DNA of 7,200 nucleotides from Actinophytocola sp045807065 (GCF_045807065.1 NZ_JBJMIE010000623.1:1-7200), one strand, 5' to 3'; positions 1-4,919 are shown, counted from the stretch's first letter. Translations and numbers: made by a program. Notes: a model not told the origin generated them from the letters alone.

Positions 1-617
1 GGCCCGGAGGCCGTGCCGCCGGAGGAGAGCAGCTCCTTCGACGACCGGATGCGCGAGAGGATGAGCCCCGAGCCCGACCCGCCCTTGAAGATCAGCCCCA
101 CTTCGCGGTACCAGTTGAGGATCGACTCCATCGTGTCGTCGACGGCCAGGATGAAGCAGGCGCTGACCTGCTGGGGAGAGCTGGTGCCGACGTTGAACCA
201 CACGGGCGAGTTGAAGCTGAACACCTGGTGCAGGAGCATCCAGGTCAGCTCGTGCTCGAAGATCGTGGCGTCGTCCTGGGTGGCGAAGTAGCCGTGCTCG
301 ACCCCGGCATCCACATAGGACTTCACGACGCGGTCGATGAGCTGCTTGAGCGAGTGCTCGCGGACCGGCGTGCCCACGGCACCGCGGAAGTACTTGCTGG
401 TGACGATGTTGGTGGCGTTGACCGACCAGAACTCGGGGAACTCGACACCCCGCTGCTCGAAGTTGACCGAGCCGTCCCGCCAGTTGGTCATCACCACGTC
501 GCGGTGTTCCCACGTGACCTCGTCGTACGGGTGCACGCCCTGGGTGGTGTACACGCGCTCGATCGTGAGCCGCTGTACTGCCGGTGCCCCCTGATCGGTC
601 TCCACCGTCTCCGTCAT
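1..617 (-). CDS. nrdJ: Vitamin B12-dependent (class II) ribonucleotide reductase, N-terminal part, cut by window edge
   Basis: Adenosylcobalamin-dependent reductase that makes deoxyribonucleotides from ribonucleotides in the cytoplasm without needing oxygen. Only the first 205 codons are present; the gene runs off the left edge (the family is usually over 900 residues). The translation begins MTETVETDQG and carries family blocks visible by eye: NSPVWFNVG (136-144), SACFILAVDDTMESI (152-166, with Cys154, probably the first redox cysteine of the reductase core), FKGGSGSGLILSRIRSSKELLSSGGTASG (177-205). The ATG at 615-617 is chosen because a purine-rich GAGGGAGAGG ribosome-binding site lies just upstream on the minus strand. 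It follows nrdR by 116 bp in the same direction, with no obvious terminator between, so the two are probably one nrdR-nrdJ operon controlled from the nrdR promoter, as in Streptomyces. Family assignment is very secure. Confidence 0.95.
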   Translation of the reverse strand, partial: MTETVETDQGAPAVQRLTIERVYTTQGVHPYDEVTWEHRDVVMTNWRDGSVNFEQRGVEFPEFWSVNATNIVTSKYFRGAVGTPVREHSLKQLIDRVVKSYVDAGVEHGYFATQDDATIFEHELTWMLLHQVFSFNSPVWFNVGTSSPQQVSACFILAVDDTMESILNWYREVGLIFKGGSGSGLILSRIRSSKELLSSGGTASG

Positions 618-733
618 GACCTCTCCCTCGTTACTCGCAAATGTCGGTGTGGCCGCGCTCGCTCCCGTGTACGGATCCACCGTCCGACGTGACCTTCTGC
701 CCACCGCGTAGCGCCGTCTGGTGCGGCTTCTAC

Positions 734-1198
734 TCATTCCTCTTTGCCCTGATCGATCGCCTTGCGCAGCCCGGCGATCTCCTTCTCGAAGTCCTCAATG
801 GACGAAAAGCTCCGGTAGACGCTGGCGAAGCGCAGGTAGGCGACCTCGTCCAGCTCCCTCAGCGGACCCAGGATCGCCAGGCCCACCTCGTGGCTCGGCA
901 CCTCGGCGGCACCGGTCGACCGGATCGTGTCCTCGACCTTCTGCGCCAGCTGCTGGAGTGCGTCCTCGTCGACCGGCCGCCCCTGGCAGGCGCGGCGCAC
1001 CCCCGTGACCACCTTCTCGCGGCTGAACGGCTCGGTCACCCCGGACCGCTTGACGACCGCCAACACCGCCTCCTCGACGGTGGTGAACCGCCGACTGCAC
1101 TTTGCACATGACCGCCGCCGCCGGATGACCTGCCCGTCGTCCACCTCGCGGGAGTCGACGACCCGGGAATCCGAGTGGCGGCAGAACGGACAGCGCAC
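734..1198 (-). CDS. nrdR: Transcriptional repressor NrdR (zinc ribbon plus ATP-cone)
   Basis: Nucleotide-sensing repressor of ribonucleotide reductase genes. At 154 residues it has the usual family length. A zinc ribbon is visible at the N-terminus: Cys3 and Cys6 (MRCPFC) and Cys31 and Cys34 (SCAKC), followed by the family signature RRFTTVEE. Residues about 49-139 form the ATP-cone that reads ATP/dATP (VVKRSGVTEPFSREKV at the start, VAYLRFASVYRSF at the end). The start is GTG at 1196-1198, giving the invariant MRCPFC N-terminus; the upstream ribosome-binding site is only a weak G-rich GGTTGGGG. It precedes nrdJ on the same strand. NrdR-type boxes lie about 50-100 bp upstream, so it probably represses itself and nrdJ. 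Nothing is missing from the protein. Confidence 0.97.
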   Translation of the reverse strand: MRCPFCRHSDSRVVDSREVDDGQVIRRRRSCAKCSRRFTTVEEAVLAVVKRSGVTEPFSREKVVTGVRRACQGRPVDEDALQQLAQKVEDTIRSTGAAEVPSHEVGLAILGPLRELDEVAYLRFASVYRSFSSIEDFEKEIAGLRKAIDQGKEE

Positions 1199-1224
1199 GG
1201 GTCACCCCAACCTGGTGATCAACT

Positions 1225-1266
1225 TGTGGACAACTAGTGGACAAGTCCACCCCAACCTGTGGATGA
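1225..1266 (-). promoter_or_regulatory. Cluster of DnaA-box-like 9-mers upstream of nrdR
   Basis: Read on the minus strand, 1225-1233 is TTGTCCACA, an exact match to the DnaA box preferred by actinomycetes; 1236-1244 is TTGTCCACT (one mismatch); 1258-1266 is TCATCCACA (one mismatch to the classical TTATCCACA). All three face the same way, with offsets of 11 and 22 bp, so they lie on one face of the helix. The second box is also half of a perfect inverted repeat, GTGGAC-AA-GTCCAC (1237-1250). The third overlaps the weaker NrdR box by 8 bp, so its resemblance could be incidental. Confidence 0.5.
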
Positions 1267-1297
1267 ACTACAGCACTGTAACTACTAGATGTTGGGG
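1250..1297 (-). promoter_or_regulatory. Tandem NrdR boxes in front of nrdR
   Basis: Two 16-bp NrdR-box-like sites. The stronger, 1282-1297 (plus strand CTACTAGATGTTGGGG), matches the best-conserved positions of the consensus acaCwAtATaTwGtgt (C4, A6, A8, T9, T11, G13). The weaker, 1250-1265 (CCCCAACCTGTGGATG), keeps C4, A6, T9, T11 and G13 but loses A8. The spacer is 16 bp, so centres are 32 bp (three helical turns) apart, the arrangement reported for NrdR box pairs. A possible minus-strand -10 element TACAGT (1275-1280) lies between them; no good -35 was found. Consensus and spacing are family knowledge; NrdR binding here is inferred. Confidence 0.65.
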
Positions 1298-1394
1298 TCG
1301 ACGGTAGGCCTAGACGCCACATGATGCAAGTCGACACGGACGCGACACGCGGGCCGAGCAACCGTCGTGACGCATGCCACTGCGAGCGGCGGCA

Positions 1395-1455
1395 AGTCCC
1401 CCAGGTGACCGAAGGGGGAGGCTAACCCGGACCGGGTGCGGGCTCCGAAGCCGGG
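1395..1455. other. Three adjacent potential stem-loops in the nrdR upstream region
   Basis: Three short hairpins follow each other: TCCCCC (1397-1402) with GGGGGA (1414-1419) around an 11-base loop; ACCCGG (1425-1430) with CCGGGT (1432-1437) around a single base; GGCT (1441-1444) with AGCC (1449-1452) around CCGA. In GC-rich DNA short inverted repeats are common, but the density here is above the surroundings. No known RNA family fits well: a GCCACTG at 1376-1382 recalls cobalamin riboswitches but the rest of that aptamer is absent. No T-run follows, so a canonical terminator is unlikely. Orientation and function are unknown. Confidence 0.3.
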
Positions 1456-1915
1456 GCGGCGGTCAGACCAGGGGGCCGGCCACAGCGGTGGGAGGTCGCC
1501 GCGTGGCTCGAGGTAGTGGAGCCGAGTGGACGAACGACAGCGGGGAAGAAGGTAGCCGCATGAGCACAGCGACGGCAGGGAACCGACCACAACGACCAAG
1601 GGAGCAAGAGCAGGAGAGCAAGGCGCAGAAGGCGAATAGCGACAGGCGAACGGCAAGAAGCGAGGCGAGGCGAGGCGAGAGGCGAACATCGAGGGGCAGA
1701 AAAAGGACGATATCGGAGGTGCCGCGCAAAGGGCGGGGTCGAATGACACACAGGACAGTCACGGTGGCCGAAAGAGGCCCAGCAGCGGAAGCGGCAGGGA
1801 GGCGATCGAACATGCCCACCAGACAGGCAGGGCAGCCATAGAAGGCGGACCAGCAGGGCGAAGAGCCGCGAGCAAGGAGACACCAAGAAATGGACCGGAA
1901 GGCGACAAGCGTCAG

Positions 1916-1941
1916 GCCAACAGCAACTAGCCAACAGCAAC
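1916..1941. repeat. Short direct repeat GCCAACAGCAAC x2
   Basis: Two identical 12-base copies at 1916-1927 and 1930-1941 with a two-base spacer, inside the T-depleted block. Probably local slippage; no function is apparent. Confidence 0.6.
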
Positions 1942-2055
1942 AGGCGATGCGCCAACCAGGCAAGCACAAAGCAACCACAACGGACTGCCGTTAGCCGGGT
2001 ATTCCGTACATGGCCGTTGACCTGCGGCGATGATCGGGACGCTGCTCCGACTCAA

Positions 2056-2083
2056 GATCGTGATCAGCCAAAACTCGATCATG
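2056..2083. repeat. GATC-rich inverted repeat
   Basis: CGTGATC (2059-2065) and GATCATG (2077-2083) form a 7-bp inverted repeat with one mismatch (G-T wobble in RNA) around an 11-base loop. Four GATC words occur within 2032-2080. This sits in the 120-bp island of ordinary base composition (1981-2100; 24 T) between two T-depleted blocks. Similar GATC/ATCATG-rich spacers occur in several actinomycete genomes to my recollection, so it may be one copy of a dispersed intergenic repeat. Confidence 0.3.
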
Positions 2084-2145
2084 TGCGGAAAACGGGGCTA
2101 GCAGAACGACAACCTAGGCAGCGAAGCCACAACTCGCCCCCACCG

Positions 2146-2348
2146 CACGCCCACAAACTGGGCTTGACCAAACCACACCCCGCGCCAAGCCCTCCCCACA
2201 CCAACAACCGGACCCGCCAAACCACACCCCTTACCAAGCCCGCCACCGCAGACCAACAACTGGACCTGACCAAACCGCACCCTCGCCAAGCCCGCCACCC
2301 CACACCAACAACCGGGCCTGACCAAACCGCACCCTTGCCAAGCCCGCC
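2146..2348. repeat. Minisatellite: four imperfect tandem copies of about 50 bp
   Basis: Copies run 2146-2196, 2197-2248, 2249-2300 and 2301-2348. Each contains, in order, a CCAACAAC-type block, the invariant CCAAACC (starting at 2168, 2217, 2270, 2322; periods 49, 53, 52), and a CCAAGCCC-type block. The last two copies differ at about 4 of 48 positions; the first is the most diverged. Frames through it read as repetitive low-complexity peptide on either strand, the copies differ in length by amounts not divisible by three, and the repeat lies wholly downstream of the LysM stop, so it is judged non-coding. T is rare (15 in 300 bases, 2101-2400). It resembles the intergenic minisatellites that vary in copy number between actinobacterial strains. 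Confidence 0.85.
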
Positions 2349-2400
2349 CCACACCCCTCCCCGCCCCCGGACCGCCCCCACCCCCGACCCCGGCCACCCC
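2343..2400 (-). other. G-tract cluster with G-quadruplex potential
   Basis: Nine C-tracts of three to five bases occur in 58 bp on the plus strand (2343-2345, 2347-2350, 2354-2357, 2359-2362, 2364-2368, 2375-2379, 2381-2385, 2388-2391, 2397-2400), separated by one to six bases. The minus strand, the sense strand of the LysM gene that ends at 2421, therefore satisfies the G3+N1-7 quadruplex rule several times over. If transcription continues past the stop codon, the mRNA 3' end carries it. No conventional hairpin-plus-U terminator was seen here; a weak GGCC-GGCC stem lies at 2392-2404. Confidence 0.6.
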
Positions 2401-2420
2401 GGCCCACACCACCAGACCAA

Positions 2421-2855
2421 TTACCGAGAGAACGGGACAGTCAACGGCTGCCCAGGCTCCACACCCCCATCGATCCCGTTCAACTCCTCGATCCGCTCCA
2501 CCACGGCCGAAGGATCCGCCGAAGGCGCCACCCGCCCGGCCAGCTCCCACAGACTCTCCCCCGGCAACACCCGCACGACCTTGGTCGTCGACGGCACGAC
2601 GGGCGCGGTCGAGGACGCCAACGCCCCCAGTCCGAGTACCGCCGCACACGCGACCGACGCCACCGCCAACACCCAGACGAGTGAAAGCCGGGGCCCCTGC
2701 GGCGCGCAGGAGCGCCGGGCGAGCACCCGAGGCGCGCCAGCCACCCGCGCACGTCGTGTCGGGGGCCGGCCCGGCGCCACGCGACGCACGACCGGCCTCG
2801 TGCGCGGAACCGGAACCAGGGCCTCGACCTCAGGCTTGTGGGTCGTCGCGCTCAT
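2421..2855 (-). CDS. Small membrane-anchored LysM protein divergent from lexA (probable SOS-induced envelope/division protein)
   Basis: A 144-residue protein: basic Pro/Arg-rich cytoplasmic segment (1-56), one transmembrane helix (about 57-80, LSLVWVLAVASVACAAVLGLGALA), a short linker, and a C-terminal LysM domain (about 92-140, VVRVLPGESLWELAGRVAP...IEELNGI...VEPGQPLTVP) expected to face the wall and bind peptidoglycan. The start at 2853-2855 is chosen because AGGAGG lies five bases upstream; a longer frame exists to 3077 but would run through both LexA operators. Position and architecture match the SOS-controlled, lexA-divergent genes known as yneA in Bacillus, divS in Corynebacterium and Rv2719c in Mycobacterium, which delay division after DNA damage. 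A LexA operator (2895-2910) lies 40 bp upstream of the start. The basic N-terminal tail is long compared with YneA. No hydrolase domain is visible, so it probably acts by binding. Function is inferred from context. Confidence 0.85.
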   Translation of the reverse strand: MSATTHKPEVEALVPVPRTRPVVRRVAPGRPPTRRARVAGAPRVLARRSCAPQGPRLSLVWVLAVASVACAAVLGLGALASSTAPVVPSTTKVVRVLPGESLWELAGRVAPSADPSAVVERIEELNGIDGGVEPGQPLTVPFSR

Positions 2856-2894
2856 AGATGCCTCCTGACCACTCATCGAACACTCGCGCGAAGG

Positions 2895-2910
2895 TCGAAC
2901 AGCAGTTCGA
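2895..2910. promoter_or_regulatory. LexA operator (SOS box), LysM-gene proximal
   Basis: TCGAACAGCAGTTCGA is a perfect match to the Gram-positive/actinobacterial SOS box CGAAC-N4-GTTCG, extended to TCGAAC-N4-GTTCGA. Its right arm is shared with a second perfect palindrome, GTTCGATCGAAC (2905-2916), giving three consecutive half-sites. A further lone half-site TCGAAC lies at 2876-2881. It is 40 bp from the LysM start, well placed to block that promoter. Confidence 0.93.
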
Positions 2911-2975
2911 TCGAACCTCCGTGCGATTTTGTACCACGGGGCACCGACAAAAAACGAGACCCGTCCGGCGTGTCG

Positions 2976-2991
2976 TCGAACAGGTGTTTGA
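2976..2991. promoter_or_regulatory. LexA operator (SOS box), lexA proximal
   Basis: TCGAACAGGTGTTTGA matches CGAAC-N4-GTTCG with a single change (T for C in the right arm). It overlaps the first four bases of the probable lexA -35 element, so LexA bound here would shut off its own gene. The imperfect arm suggests weaker binding than at 2895-2910. Confidence 0.88.
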
Positions 2992-3016
2992 TCTCCAGGT
3001 GACCTACGGATAACGT
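2988..3016 (+). promoter_or_regulatory. Probable lexA promoter
   Basis: TTGATC (2988-2993) and TAACGT (3011-3016) are separated by exactly 17 bp, fitting a housekeeping sigma promoter with a typical weak actinobacterial -10 (TAnnnT). The -35 overlaps the SOS box. Transcription would start near 3022-3024, giving a leader of about 57-59 bases. Confidence 0.5.
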
Positions 3017-3080
3017 CGAAGACGAACACGAACATTCCGGCCGCCACGCACGGCGCGCCGGCACGCAGGGAGGCCATGCA

Positions 3081-3827
3081 GTGCCACGCAAACCAGGAGG
3101 AATACCGAAGGGCGTACCCAAGCGGAAGCCGTTGCGGGGCAACCTACGCAGTTTCCCCGACGTCGCGCAACCGGACGGGGAGGACCTGCCCGTCCGCCAG
3201 CGGGAGGTCCTCGAGGTGATCCGCACGTGGGTGGAGCGGTTCGGCTACCCACCGAGTGTCCGGGAGATCGGCGAGGCGGTCGGCCTGACGTCCACGTCCT
3301 CCGTCGCCTACCAGCTGCGGGCGCTGGAACAGAAGGGCTACCTGCGGCGGGACCCCAACCGGCCGCGGGCCATCGGGGTGCTGCCGGCGGACGTCGACCC
3401 GGCCGCGGTCACGGCGGCGGCCGCGCTCGAGACGCCGCCGACGAGCAGGTACGCCGCGGTGGACGTGCCCGTCCTCGGTCGCATCGCCGCCGGTGGGCCG
3501 ATCCTCGCGGAGGAAGCCGTCGAGGACGTCTTCCCGCTGCCCAAGGAGATCGTCGGCGAGGGATCGCTGTTCCTGCTCCGGGTCGCCGGTGACTCGATGG
3601 TCGACGCGGCGATCACCGACGGGGACTGGGTCGCGGTGCGGCAACAGCCCACGGCCGAGAACGGCGAGATCGTCGCCGCGATGATCGAGGGCGAGGCGAC
3701 CGTCAAGACGTTCAAGCGCGAGGACGGGCACGTCTGGCTGCTGCCCCACAACGAGGCGTACGAACCGATTCCCGGTGACGACGCCACGATTCTCGGCAAG
3801 GTCGTCGCCGTATTGCGCCGGCTCTAG
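3081..3827 (+). CDS. lexA: SOS repressor LexA (self-cleaving)
   Basis: Repressor of DNA-damage genes; RecA filaments on single-stranded DNA trigger its self-cleavage. 248 residues. The N-terminal winged helix-turn-helix spans about 36-100 (LPVRQREVLEVIRTWVERFG, VREIGEAVGLTSTSSVAYQL, KGYLRRDPNRPRAI). The C-terminal peptidase/dimerisation domain has the cleavage site Ala137-Gly138 in GRIAAGGP, the catalytic Ser172 in GDSM, and Lys209 in TVKTF as the probable general base. All needed residues are present, so it should be active. The GTG start is supported by AGGGAGG seven bases upstream (3067-3073); the nearby ATG at 3076 is out of frame. A basic tail of about 35 residues precedes the DNA-binding domain, as in other actinobacterial LexA proteins. 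It is divergent from the LysM gene, sharing an operator region, and ends one base before a strong hairpin. Confidence 0.98.
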   Translation: MPRKPGGIPKGVPKRKPLRGNLRSFPDVAQPDGEDLPVRQREVLEVIRTWVERFGYPPSVREIGEAVGLTSTSSVAYQLRALEQKGYLRRDPNRPRAIGVLPADVDPAAVTAAAALETPPTSRYAAVDVPVLGRIAAGGPILAEEAVEDVFPLPKEIVGEGSLFLLRVAGDSMVDAAITDGDWVAVRQQPTAENGEIVAAMIEGEATVKTFKREDGHVWLLPHNEAYEPIPGDDATILGKVVAVLRRL

Positions 3828-3885
3828 AAATGCCGCGCGGCGACCGTGGCAACAGCCCGCCTCCCCCACGGTCGCCGCGGCATTT
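3828..3885. terminator. Strong bidirectional terminator between lexA and the convergent membrane-protein gene
   Basis: Left arm 3828-3849 (begins AAATGCCGCG) pairs with right arm 3866-3885 (ends GCGGCATTT): 20 base pairs, perfect except for a two-base CG bulge in the left arm, with a 16-base loop (3850-3865). The outer AAA/TTT ends give a short T-run after the stem in either direction. It begins directly after the lexA stop (3825-3827) and ends two bases before the stop of the minus-strand gene (3888-3890), so it can serve both. Confidence 0.93.
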
Positions 3886-3887
3886 CG

Positions 3888-4919
3888 TCAACGCGTCCGA
3901 CTCCGGCGCGAAGATCGGAACAGCAAATAGATCGCCCCGATAACGGCAACCGTCACGGCGACCGCCGGGATGACCGGGAGGCCTTCCTTCTTCTCGGGAG
4001 CGGCGGAGACACCGGACGCCGACTTCGGCTCGGCCGTCCTGGACGGCGCTGGTTTCGGTGCCGCGACCGCCGCCGCGCCCGCCACCACGTTCATGCTCTG
4101 CGTCGCGTCGTCCCGTCCCGTCTCCGAGCCGGACACGAGCGAGCCGTCCGGCTGGAAGGCGATGGCCTCGCCCTGCGGCTCGTTCGGCAGGGGCACCCGC
4201 ACCGGCGTCGCCGACAACGCCTTCACGATGTCCCCGTCGGACACCGGGAACAGGTACGCGTCGGTGTAGGTCCGCACGGCGATCACCGTGCCGTCCGCAC
4301 TGGTCGCCGCGCCGGTCACGAGGACCGAGCCGACCGCGCCCGGCAGCGGTCCGCCGGGCGTTCCCGTGCTGGTCAGCCGCAGGCTCGCGACCTTCTCCAG
4401 CGGCGTCGGCCCCGGTGACGCGAGTGGCCCGGTCGGCCGGTACACACCCGCGGTGCCGAGCGGGGTCTTGGTGATGACGTACGGGACGCCGGTACGGTCC
4501 AGCAGCAACGCCTCCGCGTCGTGCTTGCCGTCCGGGTACGTGAGCCGGTACAGCGCGGTGTCGCCGGCGGGGGTCAGCGAGATCAACGCGATCGTGTCGC
4601 GGTCCTCGTCGTTGTCGCCGGTGTCGGACAGCCAGAACGTGCCGTCGGCGCCGCGCGCGAGGTCCTCGACGTCGTAGGGGTCGACCGCGCCGGTGATCGA
4701 GTCCTGCACCTGGCAGTCCTTGCCGAGCACCCACACCTTCGCGGACGTGCCGCCGTCGTCGATGGCGTACCAGTGCTGGTCGTCGGCCACGAGACCGGAC
4801 AGCTCAGCCAGCCGGGGGTCGGTGATCGTGCACGCCGGGACGGGTGCGGGCACCGGATCGGCCGCTGCTGGGGCCGCGAGGAGCAGCCCCAGCAGGACCG
4901 CAAGCGTCACCGACCGCAC
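3888..4919 (-). CDS. Secreted, C-terminally membrane-anchored beta-propeller-like protein of unknown function
   Basis: 343 residues from the chosen start. Order: signal peptide (about 1-20, cleavage after APAAA), extracytoplasmic domain (about 25-275), Pro/Ala/Ser/Lys linker (about 277-312), one transmembrane helix (about 314-335) and a short basic RSSRRSRTR tail, so the bulk lies outside the membrane. The domain has acidic motifs spaced like propeller blades: DVED (83-86), DTGDN (99-103), DAEAL (134-138), QGEAIAF (249-255). The pattern recalls a widespread family of uncharacterised propeller proteins; I cannot name a reaction. Cys30 and Cys69 could form a disulfide. The GTG at 4917-4919 is preferred because GGAGG sits seven bases upstream; an ATG at 4943 lacks a ribosome-binding site. 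It follows hflX by 46 bp on the same strand and is probably cotranscribed. It occupies the position of Rv2721c in M. tuberculosis, but homology was not checked. Confidence 0.8.
   Translation of the reverse strand: MRSVTLAVLLGLLLAAPAAADPVPAPVPACTITDPRLAELSGLVADDQHWYAIDDGGTSAKVWVLGKDCQVQDSITGAVDPYDVEDLARGADGTFWLSDTGDNDEDRDTIALISLTPAGDTALYRLTYPDGKHDAEALLLDRTGVPYVITKTPLGTAGVYRPTGPLASPGPTPLEKVASLRLTSTGTPGGPLPGAVGSVLVTGAATSADGTVIAVRTYTDAYLFPVSDGDIVKALSATPVRVPLPNEPQGEAIAFQPDGSLVSGSETGRDDATQSMNVVAGAAAVAAPKPAPSRTAEPKSASGVSAAPEKKEGLPVIPAVAVTVAVIGAIYLLFRSSRRSRTR

Larger units (their letters stand above)
1298..1980. other. Non-coding stretch with strong T depletion (1561-1980)
   Basis: No convincing gene on either strand. 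From about 1561 the plus strand is nearly free of T: 17 T in 420 bases (1561-1980), while A and G are abundant. Open frames exist only because stop codons need T. The best plus-strand candidate (ATG 1560, stop at 1841, 93 codons, basic, with GAAGAAGG upstream) has many A-ending codons, unlike the real genes here whose third positions are mostly G or C. A short pentanucleotide run (CGAGG, about four copies, 1661-1680) and a 12-bp direct repeat (1916-1927 and 1930-1941) lie inside. The block could be an untranslated RNA, an eroded sequence, or spacer. Confidence 0.45.

Noticed and set aside
618..733. Separate promoter or terminator between nrdR and nrdJ
   Set aside because: Apart from the nrdJ ribosome-binding site I saw no convincing -35/-10 pair or hairpin with a T-run; operon transcription is simpler.
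1373..1475. Cobalamin riboswitch for the B12-dependent nrdJ operon (GCCACTG at 1376-1382, GAAGCC further on)
   Set aside because: It would have to be on the minus strand to act on nrdR-nrdJ, but GCCACTG reads on the plus strand. The B12 box (AGYCMGGAGACCTGCC type) and the GGGAAGG segment are absent.
1422..1978. Long minus-strand frames with hydrophobic translations (171-181 codons)
   Set aside because: They exist because the minus strand is nearly free of A, so stop codons are rare. Cys/Leu/Arg-rich low-complexity translation, no ribosome-binding site and no recognisable domain.
2098..2649. Minus-strand Gly/Val/Trp-rich repeat protein through the minisatellite
   Set aside because: It overlaps the LysM gene in another frame, and the repeat periods (49, 53, 52) are not multiples of three, so no periodic protein repeat is maintained.
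2017..2868. Plus-strand frame of 283 codons across the minisatellite and opposite the LysM gene
   Set aside because: Low-complexity Pro/Thr/His repeat in its first half and exactly antisense to a well-supported gene in its second half; no domain.
2991..3016. LexA-independent damage promoter (mycobacterial RecA-NDp/PafBC type) for lexA
   Set aside because: The -10 TAACGT fits TAnnGT, but the upstream TTGTCRGTG-type element matches at only about half its positions at the required spacing.
2856..3077. N-terminal extension of the LysM protein to 3077 (218 codons)
   Set aside because: It would cover both LexA operators and the probable lexA promoter; the ATG at 2855 has an ideal AGGAGG site.
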